Notes under the pieces: generated by a model | What the model saw: only the letters and a program-made list of their open reading frames with translations | What the model was told of the DNA's origin: nothing | Databases searched by the model: none | Assembly (NCBI RefSeq): GCF_900129455.1 | Contig: NZ_FQVU01000001.1 | Span: 1-64,000 of the forward strand | Length of the DNA stretch: 64,000 bases | Direction of reading: 5' to 3' | Source: Jatrophihabitans endophyticus | Lineage (GTDB): Bacteria; Actinomycetota; Actinomycetes; Mycobacteriales; Jatrophihabitantaceae | In this document: positions 17,514 to 26,268 of the stretch, piece after piece | Position numbering within the stretch: the stretch's first letter is position 1 | Layout of the letters: each line of letters begins with the position of its first letter | Position numbers and translations under genes: made by a program

Positions 17514-18179
17514 TCATGCCGCGTACTCGCGCGGCCGCGACGGGCGCGGGTGTCGCCCGAGCAGCGCGCGGTCGAGCGCGACCCGCCCCCGCGCGAGCGG
17601 GATCGTCAGCCACCACCACAGCTGGAAGGCGATGCCGGCCAGCGGGACGAGCACGGCCGCGTCCCCGGCGTCGTGGAGCGTCACGAAGCCCAGCGAGGTC
17701 TCGAAGGCCCGGGGGGCGACGTGGACGAGGAACGGCAGCACGAGCCAGTACGCGGTCGCGAGCAGCAGCACCAGGGTCAGCAGGGCGGAGACGAAGCCGA
17801 CCACGGCGTGCAGGAGCAGCCAGAGCGCGTCGCGCCAGCTCGCCGGGTCCCGCAGCACGGTCGTGATGCGGCTGATCACCCCGGGACGCGACAGCCGGCG
17901 GTACGGCACGCCCACCGGCCTGGCCAGCAGCCGGGCGGCCGCGCGGCGGTGCGCGTCGGCGTAGCGGCGCACCAGCCAGGTGGCGGGTAGGAGCAGCGGT
18001 GCCACGACGGTGAGCGGCGTCAGCGCGACGAGCGTGAGCCACAGGGGCAGCAGCGCCACGCCGGCCAGGGCGGTGGGCGCCACGACGGCAGCGTGGGCGG
18101 TGAGGCGGAGGCGTTCGGTCAGGGCGTTGCGTCGGCGTGGCCGGGCGTCGGCCCGCGGCAGGACGAGCGTCGAGGTCAT
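17514..18179 (-). CDS. Stand-alone actinobacterial 'Sensor' domain membrane protein
   Basis: This 221-residue protein matches the Sensor domain that forms the N-terminal membrane half of many actinobacterial histidine kinases: paired hydrophobic hairpins at about 25-60 and 110-200, a conserved RYADAHRRAAARLL helix and the WRDALWLLLHAVVGF and FQLWWWLTIPLARG segments. No kinase domain follows and none is nearby, so it is a free-standing sensor or membrane protein. The start is taken at the ATG 18179; an in-frame GTG at 18212 is also possible. Ligand and partner are unknown. Confidence 0.72.
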   Translation of the reverse strand: MTSTLVLPRADARPRRRNALTERLRLTAHAAVVAPTALAGVALLPLWLTLVALTPLTVVAPLLLPATWLVRRYADAHRRAAARLLARPVGVPYRRLSRPGVISRITTVLRDPASWRDALWLLLHAVVGFVSALLTLVLLLATAYWLVLPFLVHVAPRAFETSLGFVTLHDAGDAAVLVPLAGIAFQLWWWLTIPLARGRVALDRALLGRHPRPSRPREYAA

Positions 18180-18269
18180 GACCCGATCGTCGACGTCGCA
18201 CACGCCGCGCACAGTGGGGTTTCCTCCACCCGGTCGGTGGGGCTTGCCCCGACCGCGACCGGCTTCGCC

Positions 18270-18593
18270 TCAGCGCGGGATGACCTCGCCCATCTCGCCC
18301 CAGCCGTCGCCGGGGCCCTGGATGTTGATGATCTTCGGCGTGCTCGCCACCCAGTCCGGCATCCAGCCGATCGCGGTCCGGAAGTGCTCCGAGCCGACAT
18401 GCGCGGCGCCCGCGTCGTCGTCGGCGAACCCCTCGACGAGCAGGAAGGTGTCGGGGTCGTCCACGCTGCGCGACCACTCGAAGAACAGGTTCCCCGGCTC
18501 GGCCCGCGTCGCGTCGGTGAACGCGGAGACCTGGTCGAGCCAGGAGTCCACCTTGTCGGGCCGCAGTTGCCACTTGACCACGATGAGGATCAT
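18270..18593 (-). CDS. Antibiotic biosynthesis monooxygenase (ABM) domain protein
   Basis: This 107-residue ferredoxin-like alpha/beta protein is of the ABM/YgiN type. It starts with a strand (MILIVVKWQLRPDKVD), has the NLFFEWSRSVDDPDTFLLVEGF core and a His-bearing helix (AGAAHVGSEHFRTA) typical of small cofactor-independent oxygenases and quinol monooxygenases. Such proteins work as dimers. It is transcribed in the same direction as, and 51 bp downstream of, the flavin monooxygenase gene, so a joint role in oxidising an aromatic or quinone substrate is possible but unproven. Confidence 0.82.
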   Translation of the reverse strand: MILIVVKWQLRPDKVDSWLDQVSAFTDATRAEPGNLFFEWSRSVDDPDTFLLVEGFADDDAGAAHVGSEHFRTAIGWMPDWVASTPKIINIQGPGDGWGEMGEVIPR

Positions 18594-18644
18594 CGGGTCA
18601 TCATGCCCGCGCGACGCCGGGGCCGACAGGGTCGGCGTGACGGA

Positions 18645-20219
18645 TCAGCCGGTTGCCGCCGTGGCCGCGGTGTCGGTGTCGGCGGCGGTGTCGGTGGCGG
18701 TCCGCGCCGGCGTCGTCGAGAACTGCAGCAGCCCGTCGTCGATCGCACCGTGGCGCAGCAGGGGCGCGTCGCGGAAGTAGTCGTTGCGCACCTTCCACAC
18801 CCCGTGCGTGCCCTGGCGTGGCAACACCGCCTCGCCGCGGCGGACGTAGCCGGCCTGCAGTGCGCCGAGGATGGACGAGGAGTCGCGATCGGCGTCCTGG
18901 GCGCGCACGACCACCTGGTCCGCACCCCGCGCGGCCATGTGCTTGAGCAGCCGGACGACGTAGGTGGCGGCGATGTCGGCCTTCAGCGTCCAGGACGCGT
19001 TGATGTAGCCGAAGATGAGCGCGGCGTTGGGGATGCCCTCGAGCAGCACGCCCTTGTAGAAGACCGAGTCCGAGACCGACACCGGCTCGCCGTCGACGCG
19101 CAGCGTCGCCCCGCCGAGCATCTGCACCTGCAGGCCGGTGGCGGTGACGATGACGTCGGCCTCGATCTCCTCGCCGGAGTCGAGCCGGATCCCGGTCGGC
19201 GTGATGGTGTCGATGGTGCCGGTGACGACGTCGGCCCGGCCGGACTGGATGCTCGCGAACAGGTCGCCGTCGGGGACGAAGCACAGTCGCTGGTCCCACG
19301 GGTCGTACCGGGGGGTGAAGTGGGCGATGTCCGACGCTCCGGCCAGCTGCCGCTGCACCCCGCGCCGGACCAGTGCCTTGACGAGGCCGGGGCGCGCCTT
19401 GGCCAGCGCGTAGATGCCCCGCTGCACCGCGATGTTGCGGGCTCGGGTGGTCTTGTAGACGAACGACGTGGGCAGTACCCGCTGCAACGCGGCGGTGATC
19501 TTGTCGGTGACCGGCAGCGAGAGCACGTAGGTGGGGGAGCGCTGCAGCATGGTGACGTGCCCGGCCGTCTCGGCCATCGCCGGCACCAACGTGACGGCGG
19601 TGGCGCCGCTGCCGATGACGACCACCTTCTTGCCGGCGTAGTCGAGGTCGGCGGGCCAGTGCTGCGGATGGACGATCGTCCCGTCGAAGTCCTGCTCGCC
19701 CGCGAAGTCGGGGCGAAAGCCCTGGTCGTAGTCGTAGTAGCCGGTCCCGGCGACCAGGAAGGACGCCGTCATGCGTTCGGGGACGCCGCGGCCGTCGACG
19801 ATGTCGACGGTCCAGCGCCCCTCGCGGCTCGACCAGGACGCCGACACGACGCGGCGTCCGAACCGGATGTGCTCGGTGACGCCGTACTCGGCGGCGGTGT
19901 CGGCGAGGTACGTCCTGATCGAGTCGCCGTCGGCGAGGATCCGCGGGCTGGTCCAGGGCCGGAAGCCGTACGCGAACGTCATCATGTCCGAGTCCGAGCG
20001 GATGCCCGGGTAGCGGAAGAGGTCCCACGTGCCGCCGATGGCGTCACGACGCTCGATGACGGCGTACGTCCGCTCCGGCAGCTCGCGGGTGAGATGGCAC
20101 GCCATGCCGATCCCGGAGATGCCGGCACCGACGATCAGGACGTCGACGTGCGTCACGGGCTCGGTCACGGGCTCGGTCGCGGGCTCGTCGCCGGGTCGGG
20201 TACCGGGTTGGGTTGCCAT
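18645..20219 (-). CDS. EthA-like Baeyer-Villiger flavin monooxygenase
   Basis: This 524-residue FAD/NADPH enzyme inserts oxygen into ketones or oxidises sulfides and thioamides. It has the FAD Rossmann motif VGAGISGIGMA (about 31-41), the Baeyer-Villiger fingerprint FDGTIVHPQHWP (about 176-188, fitting FxGxxxHxxxWP) and a second dinucleotide motif, VIGSGATAVTL. Length and order resemble mycobacterial EthA. The first 20 residues hold a low-complexity stretch rich in EP and TE. GGAGGTAGGTC precedes the ATG at 20219, a strong ribosome site. It sits between an SRPBCC gene and an ABM gene on one strand, probably as an operon. Substrate unknown. Confidence 0.9.
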   Translation of the reverse strand: MATQPGTRPGDEPATEPVTEPVTHVDVLIVGAGISGIGMACHLTRELPERTYAVIERRDAIGGTWDLFRYPGIRSDSDMMTFAYGFRPWTSPRILADGDSIRTYLADTAAEYGVTEHIRFGRRVVSASWSSREGRWTVDIVDGRGVPERMTASFLVAGTGYYDYDQGFRPDFAGEQDFDGTIVHPQHWPADLDYAGKKVVVIGSGATAVTLVPAMAETAGHVTMLQRSPTYVLSLPVTDKITAALQRVLPTSFVYKTTRARNIAVQRGIYALAKARPGLVKALVRRGVQRQLAGASDIAHFTPRYDPWDQRLCFVPDGDLFASIQSGRADVVTGTIDTITPTGIRLDSGEEIEADVIVTATGLQVQMLGGATLRVDGEPVSVSDSVFYKGVLLEGIPNAALIFGYINASWTLKADIAATYVVRLLKHMAARGADQVVVRAQDADRDSSSILGALQAGYVRRGEAVLPRQGTHGVWKVRNDYFRDAPLLRHGAIDDGLLQFSTTPARTATDTAADTDTAATAATG

Positions 20220-20270
20220 GACCTACCTCCGCGGGACGGTGTGTGTGACGCACCGTACCGGGATTCTCGG

Positions 20271-20759
20271 TCAACCGCTCCGGGGAGCGGTGCCGCGGAC
20301 GCCGAGGTGCTGGAGCAGGTTGGCCGAGAACCGGTCGCCGGTGCGGGCCATCGTGGAGTTCATGACGCCGCGCACGGCCGGCGCGGCGGTGCGGGGCAGG
20401 GGAAGTTCGACGCTGAGCGTGAGGCTGATGGACAGCCGCGTGCCGTTCGCGACGTCGCGCAGGACGTACCAGCCGCTCGCGCCGGTGCGCTCGTGGGTGC
20501 CCTTCGGCGGGGCGTGCTCGTAGTCGATCCGGTTGAGCTCGTCGAAGGTCATCTTCTCGGTGAACGACGGGCTCACCCGCACGCCGAGTCCCTTGATCTG
20601 CATCATGTGCCAGGTCCAGAGGTCACCGTCGGTGTCGATGCGTTCGAGCAGCGGCGTCAGCTGCGGCAGCAGCACCGGGTCGGTGAGCGCGGCCCAGATG
20701 TCGGCGCGCGGTGCCGCCACGACGGCGTCGGACTCGGTGGTCGCCGAGAAGCGGTTCAT
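20271..20759 (-). CDS. SRPBCC family (polyketide cyclase/START-like) protein
   Basis: This 162-residue helix-grip protein begins with the SRPBCC opening VVAAPRADIWAALTDPVLLPQLTPLLERI and ends with the long closing helix (MNSTMARTGDRFSANLLQHLG). These proteins bind hydrophobic ligands in a deep cavity and act as cyclases, carriers or binding proteins. The ATG at 20759 is favoured; longer upstream frames lack conservation. It lies 51 bp upstream of the Baeyer-Villiger monooxygenase and is divergent from the aldo/keto reductase across 58 bp, which must hold both promoters. Confidence 0.82.
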   Translation of the reverse strand: MNRFSATTESDAVVAAPRADIWAALTDPVLLPQLTPLLERIDTDGDLWTWHMMQIKGLGVRVSPSFTEKMTFDELNRIDYEHAPPKGTHERTGASGWYVLRDVANGTRLSISLTLSVELPLPRTAAPAVRGVMNSTMARTGDRFSANLLQHLGVRGTAPRSG

Positions 20760-20817
20760 CCCTGCAGGGTGCCCAGGTCGTGGATTCGTAACCGGGTCGT
20801 GTCGGTATACACACCTC

Positions 20818-21891
20818 ATGGACTACCGACAGCTGGGCAGCAGCGGGCTGCGCGTCTCGACGATCACGCTCGGCACCATGGGCTTCGGCGGCGCGGGCAA
20901 CTTCGGCAACGTCGGCAGCGGCGACGTGAAGGAGGCGCGCAGACAGCTCGAGCTGTGCCGCGACCACGGCGTGAACCTCGTCGACACCGCCGACGTGTAC
21001 TCCGACGGCCGGTCGGAGGAGATCGTCGGGCAGGCCCTCGGCGCCGACCGCGACGACTGGCTGGTGGCGACCAAGGTGCGCTTCCCCATGAGCCCCGGCG
21101 GCCCGAACGACGCGGGCCTCTCGCGCCACCACGTCCTCCGGGGCTGCGAGGCGTCGCTGCGCCGGCTCGGAACCGACCACATCGACCTGTACCAGCTGCA
21201 CGAGTGGGACGGCCGCACCCCGCTCGAGGAGACGCTGGGTGCCCTGCAGACGTTGGTCGAGCAGGGCAAGGTGCGCTACGTCGGCGTCAGCAACTACAGC
21301 GGCTGGCAGCTGCTCAAGGCCCTCGGCGCGAGCGAACGGCACGGCCTGCCCCGCTTCGCGGCCGAGCAGATCTACTACTCGCTGCAGGCGCGGGACGCCG
21401 AGAACGAGCTGCTCCCGGCGGCCGTCGACCAAGGGCTCGGGGTGCTGGTGTGGAGCCCGCTGGCCGGCGGGCTGCTCTCGGGCAAGTACTCCCGCGGCCG
21501 GGACGGCACGCTGAAGTCGCCGAAGGGCTCCCGCCACGCCTCGGACTGGTCGGAGCCGCCGATCGACTTCCCCGACCGGCTGTTCGCGACCATCGACGTG
21601 CTCAAGGACGTCGGCCGCGCGCGCAAGGTCTCGGCGGCCCAGGTCGCGCTGGCGTGGCTGCTCACGCGGCCCGCCGTCACGTCGCTGATCGTCGGGGCCC
21701 GCGACACCGACCAGCTCGCCGACAACCTCGCCGGGGCCGAGCTCGTGCTCACCGACGACGAGCTCGCCCGCCTCGAGCAGGTCAGCCGGCCGCCGTTGCC
21801 CTATCCGTACTGGCATCAGAACGCCACCGCGGCCGACCGGTTCGGACCGGCCGACCTCGCCCTGCACCAGCCCTACCTGCACGACTCATAG
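20818..21891 (+). CDS. Aldo/keto reductase
   Basis: This 357-residue (beta/alpha)8 NADPH oxidoreductase carries the catalytic tetrad positions: Asp and Tyr in LVDTADVYSDGRSEE, Lys in VATKVRF, and His in LYQLHEWDGRTPLEE. The cofactor end is seen in RPAVTSLIVGARDTDQLADNL. It is close to the YghZ/AKR-family group that reduces aldehydes and ketones. The ATG at 20818 begins MDYRQLGSSGLRVS, the usual family start. Its last six bases overlap the 3' end of the helicase gene on the other strand. Confidence 0.93.
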   Translation: MDYRQLGSSGLRVSTITLGTMGFGGAGNFGNVGSGDVKEARRQLELCRDHGVNLVDTADVYSDGRSEEIVGQALGADRDDWLVATKVRFPMSPGGPNDAGLSRHHVLRGCEASLRRLGTDHIDLYQLHEWDGRTPLEETLGALQTLVEQGKVRYVGVSNYSGWQLLKALGASERHGLPRFAAEQIYYSLQARDAENELLPAAVDQGLGVLVWSPLAGGLLSGKYSRGRDGTLKSPKGSRHASDWSEPPIDFPDRLFATIDVLKDVGRARKVSAAQVALAWLLTRPAVTSLIVGARDTDQLADNLAGAELVLTDDELARLEQVSRPPLPYPYWHQNATAADRFGPADLALHQPYLHDS

Positions 21892-24432
21892 CGGCCCGAC
21901 CGCGGTGACGAGGACGACGGGCTCGCCGGCCTCGTCGCTCGCCGCCAGGTCGATCTCGGCCGAGATGGCCCAGTCGTGGTCGCCGTCGGGATCGTCGAGG
22001 ATCTGGCGCACGCGCCACCGGCCGGGTTCGGTCGTCACCTGCAGCAACCGCGGGTTGCGCGCGTCCGGGCCGGTCCCGACGCGGGGGTACTCGGCGAAGT
22101 AGCCCTCGAGCGCGGCGACCCAGTCGACGTCCGGGTCGAGATCGGCGAGCTGGTCGAGCCGCCGCAGCGCGAAGAGCTCGACCCGCCGGAACATGGTGTT
22201 GCGCACCAGCACGGTGAAGGCCCGGACGTTCTCGCTCAGCGACGCCGGGCGGCGTACCTCGACGACGTCCTCGCGCCCGGCGCCGGTGCCCGCGGTGAGC
22301 GCCTCCCACTCGTCCAACAGGCTCGAGTCGACCTGCCGCACCAGCGCGCCCAGCCACTCGACGATGTCGGTGACGCCCTCGGTCACCGCCGGCTCGGGCA
22401 CCGACGAGCGCAGCGCCCGGTAGGCGTCGGTCAGGTAGCGCAGCACCAAGCCCTCGCTGCGCGACAGGCCGTAGAACGCCACGTACTCGGTGAAGGTCAT
22501 CGCGCGTTCCCACATGTCCCGGACGACCGCCTTGGGACGCAGGTCGTCCTCGGACAGCCACGGATGGGTCTGCCGGTACACGGCGAACGCGCCCGTCAGC
22601 AGCTCCTGCAACGGCATGGGGTGCGTGACGTCGGCGAGCAGCTCCATGCGCTCCTCGTACTCGACGCCCTCGGCCTTGAGCTGGGCCACTGCCTCGCCGC
22701 GGGCGAGGTTCTGCTGTGCCCGCACGACCTGGCGCGGATCCTCGAGCGTCGCCTCGTAGACCGAGACGACGTCGAGGGCGTAGCTGTCGGACTCGGGATC
22801 GAGCAGGTCGAGCGCCGCCAGCGCGAACGTGGACAGCGGCTGGTTCAAGGCGAAGTTCAGCGGCAGGTCGGCGGTCAGCCGGACGACGCGGCCCTGCTCG
22901 TCCGGCTCGGCCAGCCGCTCGACGACGCCCGCCGCGAGCAGGGCGCGGTAGGCACGGATGGCCTCGCGCACCTGCTCGCGCTGCTGGGTCGCGGTGGTGT
23001 GGTTCGTGCGGATGAGATCGCGCATAGCGGCGAAGGCGTTGCCGGGGCGGGCGATCACGTTGAGCACCATCGCGGGGGTCACCGCGAAGCGGGCCGTCAG
23101 TGCCTCGGGCTGCGAGGAGAGCAGCCGGTCGTGGGTGTTCCGGCCCCAGGAGACGAACCCCTCGGGCGGCTTCTTGCGCACGATGCGGCGCAGCTTCTTC
23201 GCGTCGTCGCCGGCCTTGGCCACCAGCTTGGCGTTCTCGACCTCGTGCTCGGGCGCCTGGACGACCACGGTGCCGGCGGTGTCGAAGCCGGCCCGTCCGG
23301 CGCGTCCGGCGATCTGGTGGAACTCGCGTACCTGCAACTGCCGTTGCCGCTCGCCGTCGAACTTGCTGAGGGCGGCGAACACGACCGTGCGGATGGGGAC
23401 GTTGATGCCGACGCCGAGCGTGTCCGTACCGCAGATGACCTTGAGCAGGCCGGCCTGCGCGAGCTGCTCGACCAGCCGCCGGTACTTGGGCAGCATCCCC
23501 GCGTGGTGCACCCCGATGCCGTGGCGCACCAGCCGGTTGAGCACCTTGCCGAAGCCGGCGGTGAACCGGAAGCCGGCGATCGTCTCGGCGATGACGTCGC
23601 GCTCGGCGCGGGAGGCGACGTTGATGCTCGTCAACGCCTGGGCGTGCTCCAGCGCGGCCGCCTGGGTGAAGTGCACGACGTAGATCGGGGCCTGCCCGCC
23701 GGCGACGAGATCGGCGACGGTCTCGTGCAGGGGAGTGGTCTCGTAATAGTGGTGCAGCGGGACGGGCCGCTCGGCGCCGGCGACCGTCGTCGTCTCGCGG
23801 CCGGTCCGCCGGCCCAGGTCGGCGGCCAGATCGGTGGTGTCGCCAAGCGTCGCGGACATGAGGAGGAACTGCGCGCGGGTGAGCTCGAGCAGCGGCACCT
23901 GCCACGCCCAGCCGCGGTCGGGGTCGGCGTAATAGTGGAACTCGTCGATGACCACGACGGCGAGGTCGCTGTCGCGGCCCGTGCGCAGCGCGATGTTGGC
24001 GAGCACCTCGGCGGTGCAGCACAGGACAGGCGCGTCGGCGTTGACCGCGGCGTCGCCGGTCATCATCCCGACGTTGGCCGAGCCGAACACACCGCAGAGC
24101 GCGAAGAACTTCTCGCTGACGAGCGCCTTGATCGGCGCGGTGTAGACCGAGCGGACCCCGCGCGCCAGCGCGAAGTAGTGCGCCGCGACGGCGACGAGCG
24201 ACTTGCCCGAGCCGGTCGGGGTGGCGAGCACGACGTTCGCACCGGTGACCAGCTCGAGGATCGCCTCGTCCTGCGCGGGGTAGAGCTGCAGACCCTGGCC
24301 GCTCACCCACGCCTCGAAGTCGGCGTAGAGCTCGTCGGGGTCATGGTCGCGCGTCGCGGTCGCGGGCAGCGTCAGCGACCCGGCGGGATCGTCGGTGTGG
24401 AGGTCGTCGGTGGCGCTCATGTCGAGGTCCAT
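21886..24432 (-). CDS. DEAD/DEAH-box helicase with DUF3516 C-terminal domain
   Basis: This 848-residue SF2 RNA/DNA helicase has Walker A LATPTGSGKSLV (about 70), motif II DEFH (VVVIDEFHYY), SAT motif III, and motif VI in HQIAGRAGRAGFDTAG (about 370). The Ski2-like core ends near residue 420 and is followed by the DUF3516 domain (about 435-848) found in actinobacterial helicases. It probably unwinds RNA or structured nucleic acid during decay or repair. The start at 24432 is the first ATG; a second in-frame ATG at 24420 is equally possible. The gene stands alone. The following 256 bp (24433-24688) show no convincing gene or structure. Confidence 0.92.
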   Translation of the reverse strand: MDLDMSATDDLHTDDPAGSLTLPATATRDHDPDELYADFEAWVSGQGLQLYPAQDEAILELVTGANVVLATPTGSGKSLVAVAAHYFALARGVRSVYTAPIKALVSEKFFALCGVFGSANVGMMTGDAAVNADAPVLCCTAEVLANIALRTGRDSDLAVVVIDEFHYYADPDRGWAWQVPLLELTRAQFLLMSATLGDTTDLAADLGRRTGRETTTVAGAERPVPLHHYYETTPLHETVADLVAGGQAPIYVVHFTQAAALEHAQALTSINVASRAERDVIAETIAGFRFTAGFGKVLNRLVRHGIGVHHAGMLPKYRRLVEQLAQAGLLKVICGTDTLGVGINVPIRTVVFAALSKFDGERQRQLQVREFHQIAGRAGRAGFDTAGTVVVQAPEHEVENAKLVAKAGDDAKKLRRIVRKKPPEGFVSWGRNTHDRLLSSQPEALTARFAVTPAMVLNVIARPGNAFAAMRDLIRTNHTTATQQREQVREAIRAYRALLAAGVVERLAEPDEQGRVVRLTADLPLNFALNQPLSTFALAALDLLDPESDSYALDVVSVYEATLEDPRQVVRAQQNLARGEAVAQLKAEGVEYEERMELLADVTHPMPLQELLTGAFAVYRQTHPWLSEDDLRPKAVVRDMWERAMTFTEYVAFYGLSRSEGLVLRYLTDAYRALRSSVPEPAVTEGVTDIVEWLGALVRQVDSSLLDEWEALTAGTGAGREDVVEVRRPASLSENVRAFTVLVRNTMFRRVELFALRRLDQLADLDPDVDWVAALEGYFAEYPRVGTGPDARNPRLLQVTTEPGRWRVRQILDDPDGDHDWAISAEIDLAASDEAGEPVVLVTAVGPL

Positions 24433-24688
24433 GCTGCCCGACCCGGCCGGGCGCGCGACGACGCGGCACCGGCGCGCAGTGACCGCGCACCGATGCCGCG
24501 CACTCCCTCATCCCCCGCGGTGAGGGAGGAAACCCGCGAGACCCCACCCGCTCGCCTGCGTTCACGGTACGAAACGAGGCGTGTTAAAGGCGTATCGACG
24601 CGGCTCGCCGGAGTCACGTCGGGCGGCGATCGGTGACGGGCGGTGACGGCGAGTCGGCGTCCCCCGTCGGCTCGACCCGCGCGCCCGG

Positions 24689-26113
24689 TCAGGCGTGCTC
24701 GTCCTGCTCGGCGACGAGCTCGCGCGCGGCCTGCGTCGACTCGGCCGCGGGGGCGGACCCCCACATGCGCCGGCCGTTCGGCTCGTGCAGGAAGTACACC
24801 GCGACGAGGCCCACGACGCCCGCGGCGATGAGGTAGTACGCCGGCCAGTTCAGGTCGCCGGTCGCGCTCACGAGCGCCCCGACCACCACCGACGTCGTGC
24901 CCGCGAAGAGCGAGATCGCGACGTTGAAGGCGACCGACAGGCCGGCGCCGCGGACCTTGGTCGGGAACAGCGACGGCAACGTCGAGGGCATGGTCGCGCT
25001 GAAGGTGATGAGCGCGAGCCCCATGATGAGCAGACCGCAGAAGATCGACACGGCGCTGCCGGCGCGGATCAGCAGCACCATGGGCAGCGCCAGCACGATC
25101 AGCCCCACCGAGCCGCCGACGATGATCGGCTTGCGCCCGATGCGGTCGGACAGCAATCCGATGAACGGGATCGTCAGCAGGGCCACCGCCATGACGATGA
25201 TCTGCAGCACGCTCGACGTCAGCGTGGTCACCTTGTCCCCGGCGGGCAGGGTCTCGGAGATGTAGGTCGGCATGTAGGACGTCAGCATGTAGTTGGTGAC
25301 GTTCCAGACGATCACCAGGCCCATGCAGACGAGCACGAACGGCCAGAGCCCGGCGAGGATCTTGGCCTCGTCCCCTGTCTTGTTCGCCTTCTCCTTCTCC
25401 TCGGACTCCTTCTCCAGCGCCGCGTAGGCCGGGGTGTCGGCCAGCCGCGAGCGCAGGTAGACGCCGGCGACGCCGAGCGGCAGCGCCACGAAGAACGGGA
25501 TCCGCCAGGCCCAGTCGTGCAGGGCCGGGTCGCCGACCACGTCCTGCACGATCGTGGCGACGATCGCGCCGCCGAGGTAACCGCTGAACGTGCCGAACTC
25601 CAGCCAGCTGCCGAGGAAGCCGCGGCGCTTGTCCGGCGCGTACTCGGCGATGAAGGTCATGGCGTTGCCGTACTCGCCGCCGGTGGAGAAGCCCTGCACG
25701 AGCCGGCACAGCAGCAACAGCGCCGGCGCCCAGAAGCCGACGGCGGCCTGCGTCGGCAGACAGCCGATGGCGAAGGTGCCGAGCGCCATCATGATCATGG
25801 TGATGGCCAGCACCTTGTTGCGCCCGATGCGGTCGGCGAGCGGACCGAAGAACATGCCGCCGAACGGGCGCACGAGGAAGGCGACGGCGAACGTGCCGAA
25901 CGTGGCGATCGTGCCGAGCGAGTCGCTGAGCCCCGAGAAGAAGATGTCCTTGATCGTCGGCTCGAGGTAGGCGTAGACCCCGAAGTCGTACCACTCGGTG
26001 ATGTTGCCGATCGCCGCCGCACCGATCGCCTTGCGGATGACCGGCGGGTCGGTGACGACCACGTCGTCGAGGGTCCAGCGCCGCGGGCGCTCGCGCGGGG
26101 TCAACACGGTCAC
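24689..26113 (-). CDS. MHS-family MFS transporter (metabolite:H+ symporter)
   Basis: This 474-residue, 12-span transporter is of the metabolite:H+ symporter group related to ProP and KgtP. The signature opening ITEWYDFGVYAYLEPTIKD is followed by the loop motif GPLADRIGRNKVL (about 85-97), the family's RLVQGFSTGGEYGNA (about 128-142) and a second loop SDRIGRKPII. Substrates of this family include organic acids and osmoprotectants; which one is taken here is not visible. I chose the GTG at 26113, with GGAGG nine bases upstream, over a longer ATG at 26173. It is divergent from thrE across 155 bp. Confidence 0.9.
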   Translation of the reverse strand: MTVLTPRERPRRWTLDDVVVTDPPVIRKAIGAAAIGNITEWYDFGVYAYLEPTIKDIFFSGLSDSLGTIATFGTFAVAFLVRPFGGMFFGPLADRIGRNKVLAITMIMMALGTFAIGCLPTQAAVGFWAPALLLLCRLVQGFSTGGEYGNAMTFIAEYAPDKRRGFLGSWLEFGTFSGYLGGAIVATIVQDVVGDPALHDWAWRIPFFVALPLGVAGVYLRSRLADTPAYAALEKESEEKEKANKTGDEAKILAGLWPFVLVCMGLVIVWNVTNYMLTSYMPTYISETLPAGDKVTTLTSSVLQIIVMAVALLTIPFIGLLSDRIGRKPIIVGGSVGLIVLALPMVLLIRAGSAVSIFCGLLIMGLALITFSATMPSTLPSLFPTKVRGAGLSVAFNVAISLFAGTTSVVVGALVSATGDLNWPAYYLIAAGVVGLVAVYFLHEPNGRRMWGSAPAAESTQAARELVAEQDEHA

Positions 26114-26268
26114 GGGGTGGGGCCTCCGGGGTTCGGCTGGTGGGTGTCTCCGCGTCCACGTACCCAAATGCACAGGCGGCGAACATGCGGTGACGCCCCG
26201 GGGCGGGCTCCGCGGGGCCTGTCGACCCGGATGGCGCCGACGGGCCGCGGGACGCGAGACTTGCCGTG

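Noticed and set aside
21976-24636. Open frame of 886 codons antisense to the DUF3516 helicase
   Set aside because: Composition is skewed (Gly, Arg, Val, His) with no domains, and the helicase on the other strand explains it.
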